Source of the DNA: Chelydra serpentina
Lineage: Eukaryota > Chordata > Testudines > Chelydridae
DNA length: 64,000 nt
Reading direction: 5' to 3'
NCBI GenBank assembly: GCA_037349315.1
Contig: JBAIAC010000007.1
Coordinates: forward strand, 2,170,001-2,234,000
The notes below the pieces were generated by a model. The model did not search any database. It had not been told where the DNA came from and saw only the letters and a list, made by a program, of their open reading frames with translations. Of the stretch, positions 26,001 through 38,000 are shown piece by piece. The translations under genes and the position numbers were made by a program. The stretch's first letter is position 1; every line of letters begins with the position of its first letter.

Positions 26001-29000
26001 TGTGGCAATCGCTTCCTTTGGAGGACAATCATCACACCATCATTAACAGGTTCGCACCAGAACCTACAGGAGAAAGATCACTAGAAAACGTCTAAAGGGA
26101 GGATTTAACTTATCAGGGCCCCGCTCCTGCAGAGGGGAGCCATGTGGATGGACCTGTGTCCCAGCATGGAGAGCCACTGAAGTCAATGCCAGGGCACAAG
26201 AGTCACCCCACATGTACCTGCTTGCAGAACTGGGGTGTAGGGCCTCATTTTCTGGAACAGCCTTTGTTGGGACTGGAGATCAGCTGAAGGAGCTCACCAA
26301 CAGAGAGCTAGACTGGCCCGGTAGACAAAGCACTAAACTAAGACTCGGGATATCTCGGTTCTGTTCTCAGCTTCAAGGAGGAGTCACTTCACGTCTGTTT
26401 GTTCTCTTGCCCTTTGTGCATCTTGTCTATTAGACCAGGGATCTCAAACTCGAATCACCATGAGGGCCACATGAGGACTAGTACATTGGTACTAGTACTA
26501 GACACCCCTCCGCTGCCCCCGCCCTCCACCACTCCACCCCTTCCATGAGGCCCCGCCTCTTCCCAGCCCCCATTCCAACCCCTTCCCCAAAGTCCCCACC
26601 CCAACTCCGCCCCTTCCCTGCCCCTATTCCAACCCCTTCCCCAAAGTCCCCACCCCAACTCCACCCCCTCCCTGTCCCTATTCCAACCCCTTCCCCAAAT
26701 CCCTGCCCCTGCCCCGCCTCTTCTCCGCCTCCTCCCCTGAGCGCATGGCTCCCCGCTCCTCCCCCCTCCCTCCTGGAAAGCGCTAAGCGCTGCTAAACAG
26801 CTGTTTGGCGGCAGGAAGCGCCTGGAGGTAAGCAGAGGAGCGGGGACGCGGCACGCTGGGGGGAGGGGAGCTGGAGGAAGTGGAGCTTGGCGGGCTGCAG
26901 GAAATAACTCTGGGGGGGACGGAAGGAGGGACGCGGGGAGCTTGGGGGGGGCGTAGGAAATAACTCCCACGGGCCGCCGCACGTTTGAGACCCCTGATTT
27001 AGACTGTAAGTTCTCCAGGGCAGGGACTGTCTCTCCCTAGTTGTACAGCCCATAGTACAATGGGTCTGTGCTCTCATTTAGGGCCTCTAGACACTACCCT
27101 ACTGCAAATCATCAATGTGACCGCATACGCCCAGTTACATCATTTAGCAAACAAGGAGCCAATGGGTTCCTCTCAAATGGCAGAAATCCTCATCTTTAGG
27201 TACCAGATAGGTGCTCCTAATCCTGCTAACCTTGCATTCTCTCTCTCTCTCGAAGTGCCACGTTTACCTTCTTTCATGCTAGGGTGAAATATTCCCAGAA
27301 CTGATGTGCTGTGGTATGACGACGAGTCAGCATGGCCTTCCCTGCTTAAATACTCGTCCACTTCTTCAATCGTGGTCAGCTTCACGGGGCAGGAAATGCT
27401 GCTTCTAGAGAAATAAATGAAAGCCAGGGGGGATACTTTGTTCAACATGATTAAAAAAAACCCAAAACATGCAGCTCTGTTAAATAAGCAAAAACCACAA
27501 CACAGTGAGTGCAACGGAAGACCAAGACACCAGGGAAAATCCCCACTGGCTTCTGGGAAGAGACAGCAGACCTGTATCACAACTACTCATCTGTCGTGGG
27601 TTTGCTCTCTCATCCTCTCCCCAGAGGGAGAAGCATGTGAAGTGCAGCATCTTGTTTCGGTAGGGTGGGTTTTCGTTAGTTAAACATACCTGTTGCTCCG
27701 TGTTTATATTAGAGACAGCAAGGTCAAGAAATGCACCTTAGACTTGGAGCAGAAAGTGGGGAGGCTTGTGATGGTCCTTCATTCCCAGGGGAGTTCATTC
27801 CACAGGCTTGCACCCGCCCCAGAGAAAGTTCTGTCTCCTGCACACTTGAGCTTGACTTTTATTGCTGAGAGCACCCTTGGGCCAGAAGACGGTGGTTGGC
27901 AACCCACACATCGTCCAACGACTCAGAGATTAGGCTTAGTGGTTCTGGACTATTAGTTGATTTGGGGCACTGGCTGGTGAGGTTGACCTGCAGATGAACC
28001 CCTGGGCTTAGTTCCCTTTGAGGTGTCCTCGTAACGCTGCCAGTTCAGGCTCGGACATTGCGTAGATCCACCCAAATGATATCGTCACCCCTGGCTGGGG
28101 TTCTATGGGACAATCATAGTCCGAATGTGGGGGGAGGCTTCCCGCATTATTTTTTCAAAGACATCAGCGTAGCTGCAGTACTGGGGGGTGGGGGAAATCC
28201 ATAGTTCCCCAGTAGGTGTTTCTATGTGAGCAACTATACCTACTTGAACCTTCCTGGTCCCTGGCCTCACCGTCAGCAGAATTCTAATGGGAAAGTGACC
28301 TTCTGTTCTCACCAATGAATGAGGGGGGTCAGGAAGGGTTAGTCAGGAGACGCCAACGATCAGGGGGAAATGTGCAGAATCGATCATACCAGATCAAATG
28401 ATCTCTGTGTCCCTAAATAATGGCCTACGGGGGACAGTCTCCTCCACATCTGGACCCAAAGACAGTGGAGAGCCATCAATAGTGCCAATCATCTCCAGCG
28501 TGGCCTTATGTCGCAGGGGAATCTGTAGGGCCTGAGCTGTAGCTGGATCCACAAAACTGTCTGCTGCTCCCGAATCGATGAGGGTCTCTTGGAGGGGGAT
28601 CTGCCGGGGATCTCCCAGGATGTGCCGCTGGGTAGATACCTGCAAATGGGAAGCCCCTGGATAGGGCTTGGGGTAGGTCTCAGTGAGGACTAGGGTACAG
28701 GGAAATTCTCTTCCCTCAAGGACCAGGCTGGTTCCCTCACTGTGTCTGGACTGACTTGTTTCCCCAACCTGCTTGGCATTCGTACTGGGCAGGTCGAGAT
28801 GACATGGCCAGGTTCGCTGCAGTAGAAACGCAGGTGGCACGGACGGCGCCGTTCTTTTTCTTCTGGAGTGAGGCGCTGATGAGCCAGGTTGGCTTGCATA
28901 GGTTTGGCGGGCGATACAGAAGGTGAGGTCCCAGTAGGCCTGTAGAGGGACTGCCGGGAACATCTTTTCTCCTTTCTTCATTCTCACAGCCGCTCATCTG

Positions 29001-32000
29001 TGCAGATGGCAAGGTCCACAAAGGTGTCTAGGCCCACAGGCATCTCTGCCCAGGCCAGTCTGTCCTTGATTTCTTCCTGAAAGCCCCCACTGGAACTGGG
29101 ACAGCCGCGCTGTTTCGTTGCGCTCTGTATCCGCTGTGAGGCGACGGACGTGTGACACACGGGAGGCCGTTGTGCCTTGCGCTCCTGCCGAAGTCTCCTC
29201 CGGGTGGCCTTGGCCACTCCAGTTCAGGGTGGGTCATCGAAGATGATTGATATTAGCTGGAGAAAGGCATCCCAGTTCGACAGCACCAGCCTAGGATCTT
29301 CCAGCACGGGGGAGGCCCGGTCTAACACATCTCCTGTCGGCAGGCTGATTACCAGGGCCACCTTGGCCTGGTCAGAGGCATAGATTCTGGGATGCCTCAG
29401 AAACAGAAGGCAGCTTTGGTTCATGAAACCCTGGAACTGCCTGCGGTTCCCGTTGAACCATTCATGCCAGGTGACGCTCGCAGCATGGCATTGTCGGTGC
29501 AGAGCTGCCTCATTTGTTCCTAAAGCTGCTGGTTACCCCTGTTCATCTGAGCAACTTGCGCCTGAAGTGTTTGATTATCCACCCGGAGGAGGAGGTCCCA
29601 TTCAGGGGAGTCCTACGCTTCCGGTGGCTGTGGCAGTGCGGCTGGGTTGTGGGCACCGGGCTTGGCCCTGCAGTTATTGTGGTCTGAACAAGTGGTCACG
29701 GCTGCGGGTGGGTGGGAAGCCAGACCTAGTGGTCAGAGCTGGAGTCCACGGTCATGAGACAAGGGTCAAGAGTCAAGGATACCAGTAGATCAGAAGCAGG
29801 AGACAAACTTGAGATGAGAACCACAAGTCGGGTCAGGACACCAGGGGGTCAGAGGCACAAGACAAACTGGATATCAGAACCACAAGTCAGATGCGAGGAA
29901 GTCAAACTGGAGGAATGGGAGTGGGATGGACAGTTTCCTGTTCCTGGTGCTGGCTTAAGTAGGGCCAGCGGGCCAATCAGCTGCTCTGGGACTCTGACAA
30001 TAGGACCTCAGGGGCGGAGCCTCAAACTGGGCCTGGGCGTCACGGGGCCTGGGTAAGGAGCTGTCAGCGGGTTGCCAAGTGGAGGTTTGGCACATGGCTG
30101 CTCCTGCGGACCCAGGTTTGGAGGCCCGTAGGTCATGACTCTCCAAACAATAAGCCAACATAAGGTGTCTCTCTATTGTGACAGAGAGAGTCAAACCAGT
30201 GGATGGACGTATCCTTTAAGAAAAGTTGTTTCCTGACAGTGAAAAAGTGTGGAAGGTTCTTAAGCTCATTCCAGACCTACCAACTAAACTCTAAGCCTGG
30301 TGTTGAAACTAAGGCTACGTCTACACTACCCGCCCGATTCGGCAGGTAGCTATCGATGTTCTGGGATCGATTTATCGCGTCTCGTCTAGACGCGATAAAT
30401 CGATCCCAGAGCCGCTCCCCGTCGACACCGGAACTCCAGCTCCGCGAGCGGAGGAAGCGCTGTCATAGAATCATAGAATCTCAGGGTTGGAAGGGACCTC
30501 AGGAGGTCATCTAGTCCAACCCCCTGCTCAAAGCAGGACCAACCCCAACTAAATCATCCCAGCCAGGGCTTTGTCAAGCCTGACCTTTGTCGACGGGGGA
30601 GCCTGCCTGCTGCCGTGTGGACCGGGGTAAGTACTTTTAAAAATCGATCTAAGATATTCGACTTCAGCTACGTTATTCACGTAGCTGAAGTTGTGTATCT
30701 TAGATCGATCCCCACCCCTAGTGTAGACCAGCCCTAAGATTTAGTTCCAAACTATGACGATGTAAATGGACTACGGTTCTGGGACAGTAAAGATCCTTCC
30801 GAAATGTCAAGCTGAAATACTAATGGCACTGGACAGGACACTCACAGCCTGAGGAATCTGAGCAGCTCTGCTGTTCCGAGCATGCCAGCGTAAGTCAGGG
30901 ATCTTGCTCCCTTCTCATACATCTTGGTAATGGGAAATTGGGTGACATTCTGCTTCATGCAGACATCAGGCCAGTCCCAGCAGTTTACTTTGGCAAGCGA
31001 AATTCCTTGGGTTCCTGTAGTGGAAAACAAAAACATTTACAATAAAGTTCGAGAAGTCAAAGATGAATTATTTAAGCAGAGCCCTTTCCAAATGAGCACT
31101 TAGATATTACCGTATTAAACTATGTTCGAAATCCCTTTGGCTTTGGACCTACCGTAACTGCAGTGTTGAGGGCTAGATTCTGATATACTTACTCATGCAG
31201 AGTAGTGTCTTAGTCCTGGAGTACTGCCATTGAAATCAGTGGGACTCCTCGCATAGTAAGATACCAGTCTGGGTGAGCAAGGGTATCAGAATCTGGCTCT
31301 AAATGAACCTCACCCATCATCCCAATAGTTTCATTGCTATGGAACTTATTAAAATTCAGTTTATGTATTCATGATCACAGCATGTTTGGCTCATTTTTGG
31401 TTCCTCTGTGTGGCTCATCATGCCACTCCGTGAAATGCCGGGAGCAGTTTCACGTTCAGTGGAGTGTTAACATGCTGCTTTTTCTGCACCATGTCCATTG
31501 TACGTACGGAAGACATGACGGTCAGCTCTGAACGGTGGGCTTATAATGCCATTAAGACAGTAAGGTGATGTCAAAACATTACAGCAAAGGACAAATGGCT
31601 TGTGTAGCTATCGGAGCCGCAAGATGCAAGTACTGGCCAGTCGTCTTATTTAATACAGCTAATCTTGGATAGTCTGGTACTCCTCTCCCACCACAAAATC
31701 ATTCCCGTGCCAAAAGAAAAGGGGGTATGAAAGGGAGGACGTGGCATCGTATTAGAACTGGTCTCCTGGATTGCTCAGCAATCTTTAACGTGAAGAGAAA
31801 CATTCATGCAGCAGCTACCGATATTATAGTCCGTGTTTATTTACCAGCAGCCAGCATGTTCTTTAAGGCAGTGGCAGTAGGGGTACTCAGAGGTCTTCCA
31901 GGGGGTACATCAACTCCTCTAGAAATTTGCCTGCTTTTACAACAGGCTACATAAAAAGCACTAGCAAAGTCAGTACAAACTAAAAATTTCATGCAGACAA

Positions 32001-35000
32001 TGACTTGTTTGTACTGCTCTCTGTAAGTACAATATTTCTATTCCAATTGAATTCTTTAAGAATTATGTAGCAAAAATGAGCAAGTCAGCCATTGTTCAGT
32101 ACTAGTACGCTGGGACACTTCTGTATTTTTATGTCTGATTGTGTAGGCCGGTAGTTTTTAAGTGAGGTGAAACTTGAGGGTCCGCAAGACAAAATCAGAC
32201 TCCTGACAGAAGTACAGTCGTCTAGAACGATTGAGAGCCACGGCTGTAAGGCTGCTCCTGGCAATCTTTAATAATACAGTCGTCATGTTCAGATTCAGCA
32301 CTTCTCAGCAGGCGCTCAGCTCCCTCCAGGATTGGGCCCATAGCACGAACAAGTAATAAGCATTCAACCCCTCTGACGTACCGTCACATCCACCAGGCAG
32401 AACTTCTGGCTGAACTCTTATGTAAAAACAATAAATAAACCAAAACTTTCGAGTCCAATAATATCCAGGGTTCAGCTACGCATGTGCTATGTCACAGAGC
32501 CAGTGCAGGGACACTGGGTTAGTCAAGCTGCCGGGAATTTTAGATTCCTCATCTGCAACCCCCAGCAACACAATGCATCACTTCCAAACTATTAGGGACC
32601 CTTCCCCTGCTGTCCAACTGCCAACCATCAGAGATACCCATCTCCCTCAAAGCTCTGGGTCTCAAGAATTCACTCCCCACCCTCACCTTGTTCAGTCTTT
32701 CCAAAGATTAAATTCCCCACAGCCAAAGTTTTCAAAACCAGGAGCAATTTTTGGCTGCTAAATCTGCATAAAGGCACAATGGCCCAGATCCTCCAAGGCA
32801 TTTAGGCTCCTAACTCTCACTGGATTTCAGTAGGAGTTAGGCATCTCAACACGTTTGAGGAGCTGAGGCACTTAGTCACTTAGGTGCTTTTGAAAATCCC
32901 ATCCTTCGGAGCCTCATTAGACTCCTATTTTTGAAAATCTGGACCCACCTCTGGAACCAGCAGAGTACGCTTCTTTTTTTAACCTCACCAATTGTTCTCC
33001 TCCTTTGCAAAAGGGCAGGTGATGCCCCCGTAAGGGGAAGCAGATAATGCTGCGTATCACCTGAATTCCTGCATGGCCGGGTTACTCCCGGGCTCGTGAC
33101 AAAGCACGGCTGGCTCCCCGGCCGGGTGCATGAAAGTTTATCTGGCTGTCCCCCTGTTCGGGAGGGGCACCGCCTCCAGCAGTCTCACTCAGCAACAACA
33201 CGCCAGTTACTGGTAGCACATCACAGCAGTATTCCCACATCAGAGCTACCTTCCCTCAGGGAGGCTCTGGCAGGCTGCAGGCTCCAGTCAGTTCCTGGCC
33301 CCAGCCTGGCCTCTCCCTCACAGACCGAGAGCTGGAAGCCTGCTGTCCTTTCCAGTCAGCCCCCAGCTGAACTCGGCTCTCCCCTCCATGCCAGACACCT
33401 ACTCAGACTCAGACTTAAAGGTCAGAAGGGACCATTATGACCGTCTAGTCTGACCACCCGCACAATGCAGGCCACAGAATCTCACCCACCCACTCCTGCA
33501 ATAATCCTCTCACCTATGTCCCAGCTATTGAAGTCCTCAAATCCTGGTTTAAAGACTTCAAGGTGAAGAGAATCCTCCAGTAAGTGACCCGTGCCCCATG
33601 CTGCAGAGGAAGGCGAAAAACCCCCAGGGCCTCTGCCAATCTGCCCTGGAGGAAAATTCCTTCCCGACCCCAAATATGGCGATCAGCTGAACCCTGAGCA
33701 TGTGGGCAAGACTCACCAGCCAGACACCCAGGAAAGAATTCTCTGCAGTAACTCAGATCCCACCCCATCTAACATCCCATTACAGGCCATTGGGCCTATT
33801 TACCGCTAATAGTCAAAGGTCAATTAATTGCCAAAATTAGGTTATCCCATCATGCAGGGGTAGCAGAGCGGGGCTGGCGGAGCCCAACGCTACTCATTAA
33901 TCCTTTCCTGGCCAGGGTAGGGTTTATAGAGCCCGTCATGTCCACCCGTGTGTATTCTCACGGCAGAACTCCATCTTGTTTCACAGAGGGCAGACATCAT
34001 GCCAATCAAAACTCAACTGGATCAGGGCAACTGAGGCCCTCAGACCTCTGTCATTCCTAAAACCTCTACAATCCTCGCAGCAAAAGACATTCCCCCAGTC
34101 ACCAGACTCCATTCTTTGTGGGGATCTCTTGCCTAAGTTGGTTATTGAGATCCTCCACTTAGTCCGACATGCCATTTTTCTTAGCTCCTCTGTGCAACTC
34201 GTATGGGGCCTTGGGCTGATGTCTTCTCAAATGGACATTCAAGCCTCTGGCAAAGCCAGCTGTGATCCCACATCACTGTTTCTGTCATTCTCAGGCAGTT
34301 TTCAACCGGAGACAATTTTAGCAATGGGATGGATTGCTGCTCTTTGCAGAACAAAAGGAACATAAAAAGGCCTTTGAATGCAGTTATCTGGATTTTGGCA
34401 ACAAAAGATGAGGTCACGCGATGCTTAAGCGGCAACGGGCTTGAATCCCCATTATCCTCAAGCCTAATTTGTAATGCTCCAAAATGGAGGTGGAAAAACC
34501 AACCCACTGAGCAGATACACAGCTAATTATCCGAATGGCCACAAAACACCTGAACCAAACAGACAAAGGGTGAAAGAGACCAGGCCAGTGAAAACACAGG
34601 GCCAGAGGTGGGGAGTGATTAGAATATGAGCCCCCCCACATTCAAAGTAGTTATGAGCAAGGTGAGATGGTTAAGGGGAGAGCTCACCTCCATAAAACCA
34701 TAACGGCCGAGGTCTCCAGAGAGGAAGGCAGAATTTCCCAGTGTGAAAACTCCCCAGAGAATACGGGCCATGGCACAGCCTCATGACTGGGGACCGGATC
34801 CAAACGGACAGCCTTCAAAGCCAGCCGCGGCTGCCGGAGCCGCCATCCACAGAGGAGTAACCTGATTCACAAATCCTTAGCCAGCAACTCAGGGAGAGTC
34901 TCTCTCCAAGCACTAGACCACCCTGGAGACAGTCAGTGTCACTCCCTGCCCGGGATAAACCACGCAATAGTATCATCCTGCTTTTGTAACAGGCTGCAGT

Positions 35001-38000
35001 GGGGAAGGAGCCAGAGCAGAGAACATGGCCAGCTGTGGAGGCAAGGGTGCTGGAACTGGTCAACTCAGGGGGCCATGGACCTCCCACTTTTTGCCATGGG
35101 CCTCCCCGCCCCTGCCCCTCCTCTTCCTCCCGAGGCCCCGCTCCCAGGCCAGGCCAGCAGCTGGAGCCCAGCCAGGGAGGCCAGGCAGCGTGGGGCACCG
35201 CGCCGCGGACCCTCCGCCTGCCCGGAGTGGGGTGGGGGGCAAGAGCAACCCCCAGCCCATGTCCCCGCTCCTCAGGCCCCCCCACCCAGGGCAGGTGGAG
35301 GGTCCACAGATCCCCACAGCTGCCCGGCCACGTGGCTCTTACCGTGGCCGGGCTGCGTGGCTCTGAGGCCCCATCCCCTGTCCGGAGCTGGGTCAGGGAG
35401 AGCCACGCGCGCAGCTGTGGGGAGCTGCAAACCCTCCACCTGCCCTGGGCGGAGGGTCCGAGGGGCAGGGACATGGGCTGGGGGCTGCTCTCGCCCTCCC
35501 TCCCTCACCAATCTTTCAGGGAAGAGGGAGGATCTCACACCACACCTGACAACCTTCCCCTGCAGCTGCTTTGCACAGAGACGTGACCCACGCCGCTAGG
35601 AACCAGTTCTCTTTTGGAAGCCAGAGCACTCTGCTGCCTTTTGTCCCACTAACTTCCTGCACTGGGGCATTGCCTCGGCTAGACCCAATACCCAGAGATG
35701 GCAGATTTAAGCCAGGGCCACACTTTACCCTCCCAGTGTTGTGATTCTAGGTAACTTACCAGGCAAACCCCCACCCCAGGTAGGGAAATCCACCTGTGAC
35801 ATCCTGTTTCCTCCATTTCTCACTAGTTTAACAGCATGAGATGCCGTTCTTGATCTTCAATTGTTTGGCGCCACCTAGTGGCTACAAGATCATTCAGGGA
35901 CAGCTCCATTTCCTGTCACTAATTATCAGATCTCGACCGGAACTGGGTTGTGTGTTTCACGGGGAAATTCCATGATCTTGAAATGTTTTCTGTTCCGAAA
36001 CGGGGCATAACCAAAAAGTGTCAACATTTTCCAGGAAATGAAATTGCCAGGGAAAAAGTGGTGTGGGGGTCGACTGAAACATTTTGATAAAACGGAAGTA
36101 TTTCATTCCAATTTTGAACTTTTAAAACTTTTTTAATGTACCGAAAAAACAATGAATTTCATTTCGAAAGGGGGGAAAAAAATCAAAATGTTCTGTTCTG
36201 AAAGTGTTAAAAGGGGACGTTTCAGCACTATAGAAATGCTTTGTTTCGAGGGGGCAGGGGCAGAAGAAAGAGTTACATGTTTTGATTTCCATAAAAAGGG
36301 CATTTTTCATTGAAAAACCATTTTAGCGAAAAATGTCCGAGCAGCTCTACCCATTATCTTCCTTTCTCAGCACCGCTGCAGCCTTCCGTCACTCTGCTCA
36401 GCAAGGTTCCAACGGAACAGATGTGTATTTGGTCAGGGGAGCAAGGGAGGAGCAAAGGGGAGCCTTGATCTGACAATCATGACATACCTGAACTCTCAAG
36501 CACAGCTCTCGTTTTCATGTTAATTAGGTTGCCACCAGGGACTCTGATGGCTCCCATTAACAGGATCAGGCAGATGCTTGGTTGGAGCCTTGTTTCATAA
36601 CAGTCACATTCACAAACGCCTGCTGATTTTCCTTCCTTTTTTTTATTTCTACCTAAAGATCTCGCAAACTCTTTCTGACATGCCAACAACTAGCTGCAGG
36701 ATAATGGAGTTGCCCTCTCAGACCGGACCAGATCATTCTAAGGGATGGAGGAGCCGGATAGTTTCCTTCCTCGCTCAATATGGTGCCACTGGTGAGGAGG
36801 CGGAAGATGTAGTGACTCCTGTTACAACACACGTGGTGATTTAGTTGGGGATTAGGTCCTGCTTTGAGCAGGGGGTTGGACTAGGTGACCTCCCAAGGTC
36901 CCTTCCAACCATGATCTTAACATGATCTTAGAGGAGTGGGTGGGTGAGATTCTGTGGCCTGCATTGTGCAGGAGGTCAGACTAGATGATCATAATGGTCC
37001 CTTCTGACCTTAAAGTCTATGAGTCTATGATATTCTATGATTCTATGAAATCTCAGCCCCACTGAAGTCAATGGGAGTTTTGCCGTAGCCTTCACCCACT
37101 TTCCCATGGAGCAAGGATTGCTGTGAAAACACAGACCCGTGCCTGTGGCAGTAAGCATGACAGCAACAGGGTCTGAAGAGCTGGAGGGAAGTTCACTGGT
37201 TCAGTAAAAAAATATTGTTATAACAACAACAACAGCGGCCCTCTCTGAGATTTCCTGTTTATTTTCAGGACTTTGTTTAACCAAAGAACAGCAGCTAGCA
37301 AAGCGTCTGGCCAGATTCCCTTCATGGGGATTAAAAGGATAGAAATGTTGAACAGTATCAAACCAAAGCAAATCTCAAATTACATCTCCAGAGCTCCCTC
37401 TCCTGGGGTCTTGTTCGCAAGCCCCACACTGTTCCTTGTCAAGGCTCTGCACAGAACTGCAGTGGTTCAAGCTTGCGAGGACATCTGCTTACAGTATGTG
37501 GGACACTCTGGGCAGAAGCAAGAAACCCCCGCCATGGCAGAGCACTGCTGCCGGCAGCAGGGATGACCCAGGAGAATCACCAGCAACAGCAGTAGCAGGT
37601 TATTTTCCAAAGGGGAATGAGGGACACTCAGGGCCGGTGCAAGGAAGTATCGCGCCCCTGCACCTCCCCCCCCAGCTAACGCCGCCCCACCCTGCCCGCG
37701 GCAGCCAGCTCCACACCCCCATCCCCGGCGGCTTAGCCCCGCGGGAGCAGCAGCCTCCCCAACTGCCCGCGGGTCGCTCGGATCCTTGCGCCCCTCCGCA
37801 GGCCGGGCTCTCCAAGCCCTCCCCCCCCACCACGGGCCGGGCTCCCCGCAGCGGCACCCCACCCGCGCCCCCCGCGGTGGCCAGCCCCCCCGCGGTGGGC
37901 AGCTCACCTCCACTGGTGGCAGGGGCAGTAGCTCATGGGAAGCTACGTTCTCGGTGGCGTTTTGAATCACCGCCGGGAGTCTCCGCCCCCCAAATCCTGG

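Noticed and set aside
34815..35599. Frames of 174-219 codons on both strands
   Set aside because: CpG-rich palindromic block with few AT-rich stops; no conserved motif, and the frames mirror each other across strands.
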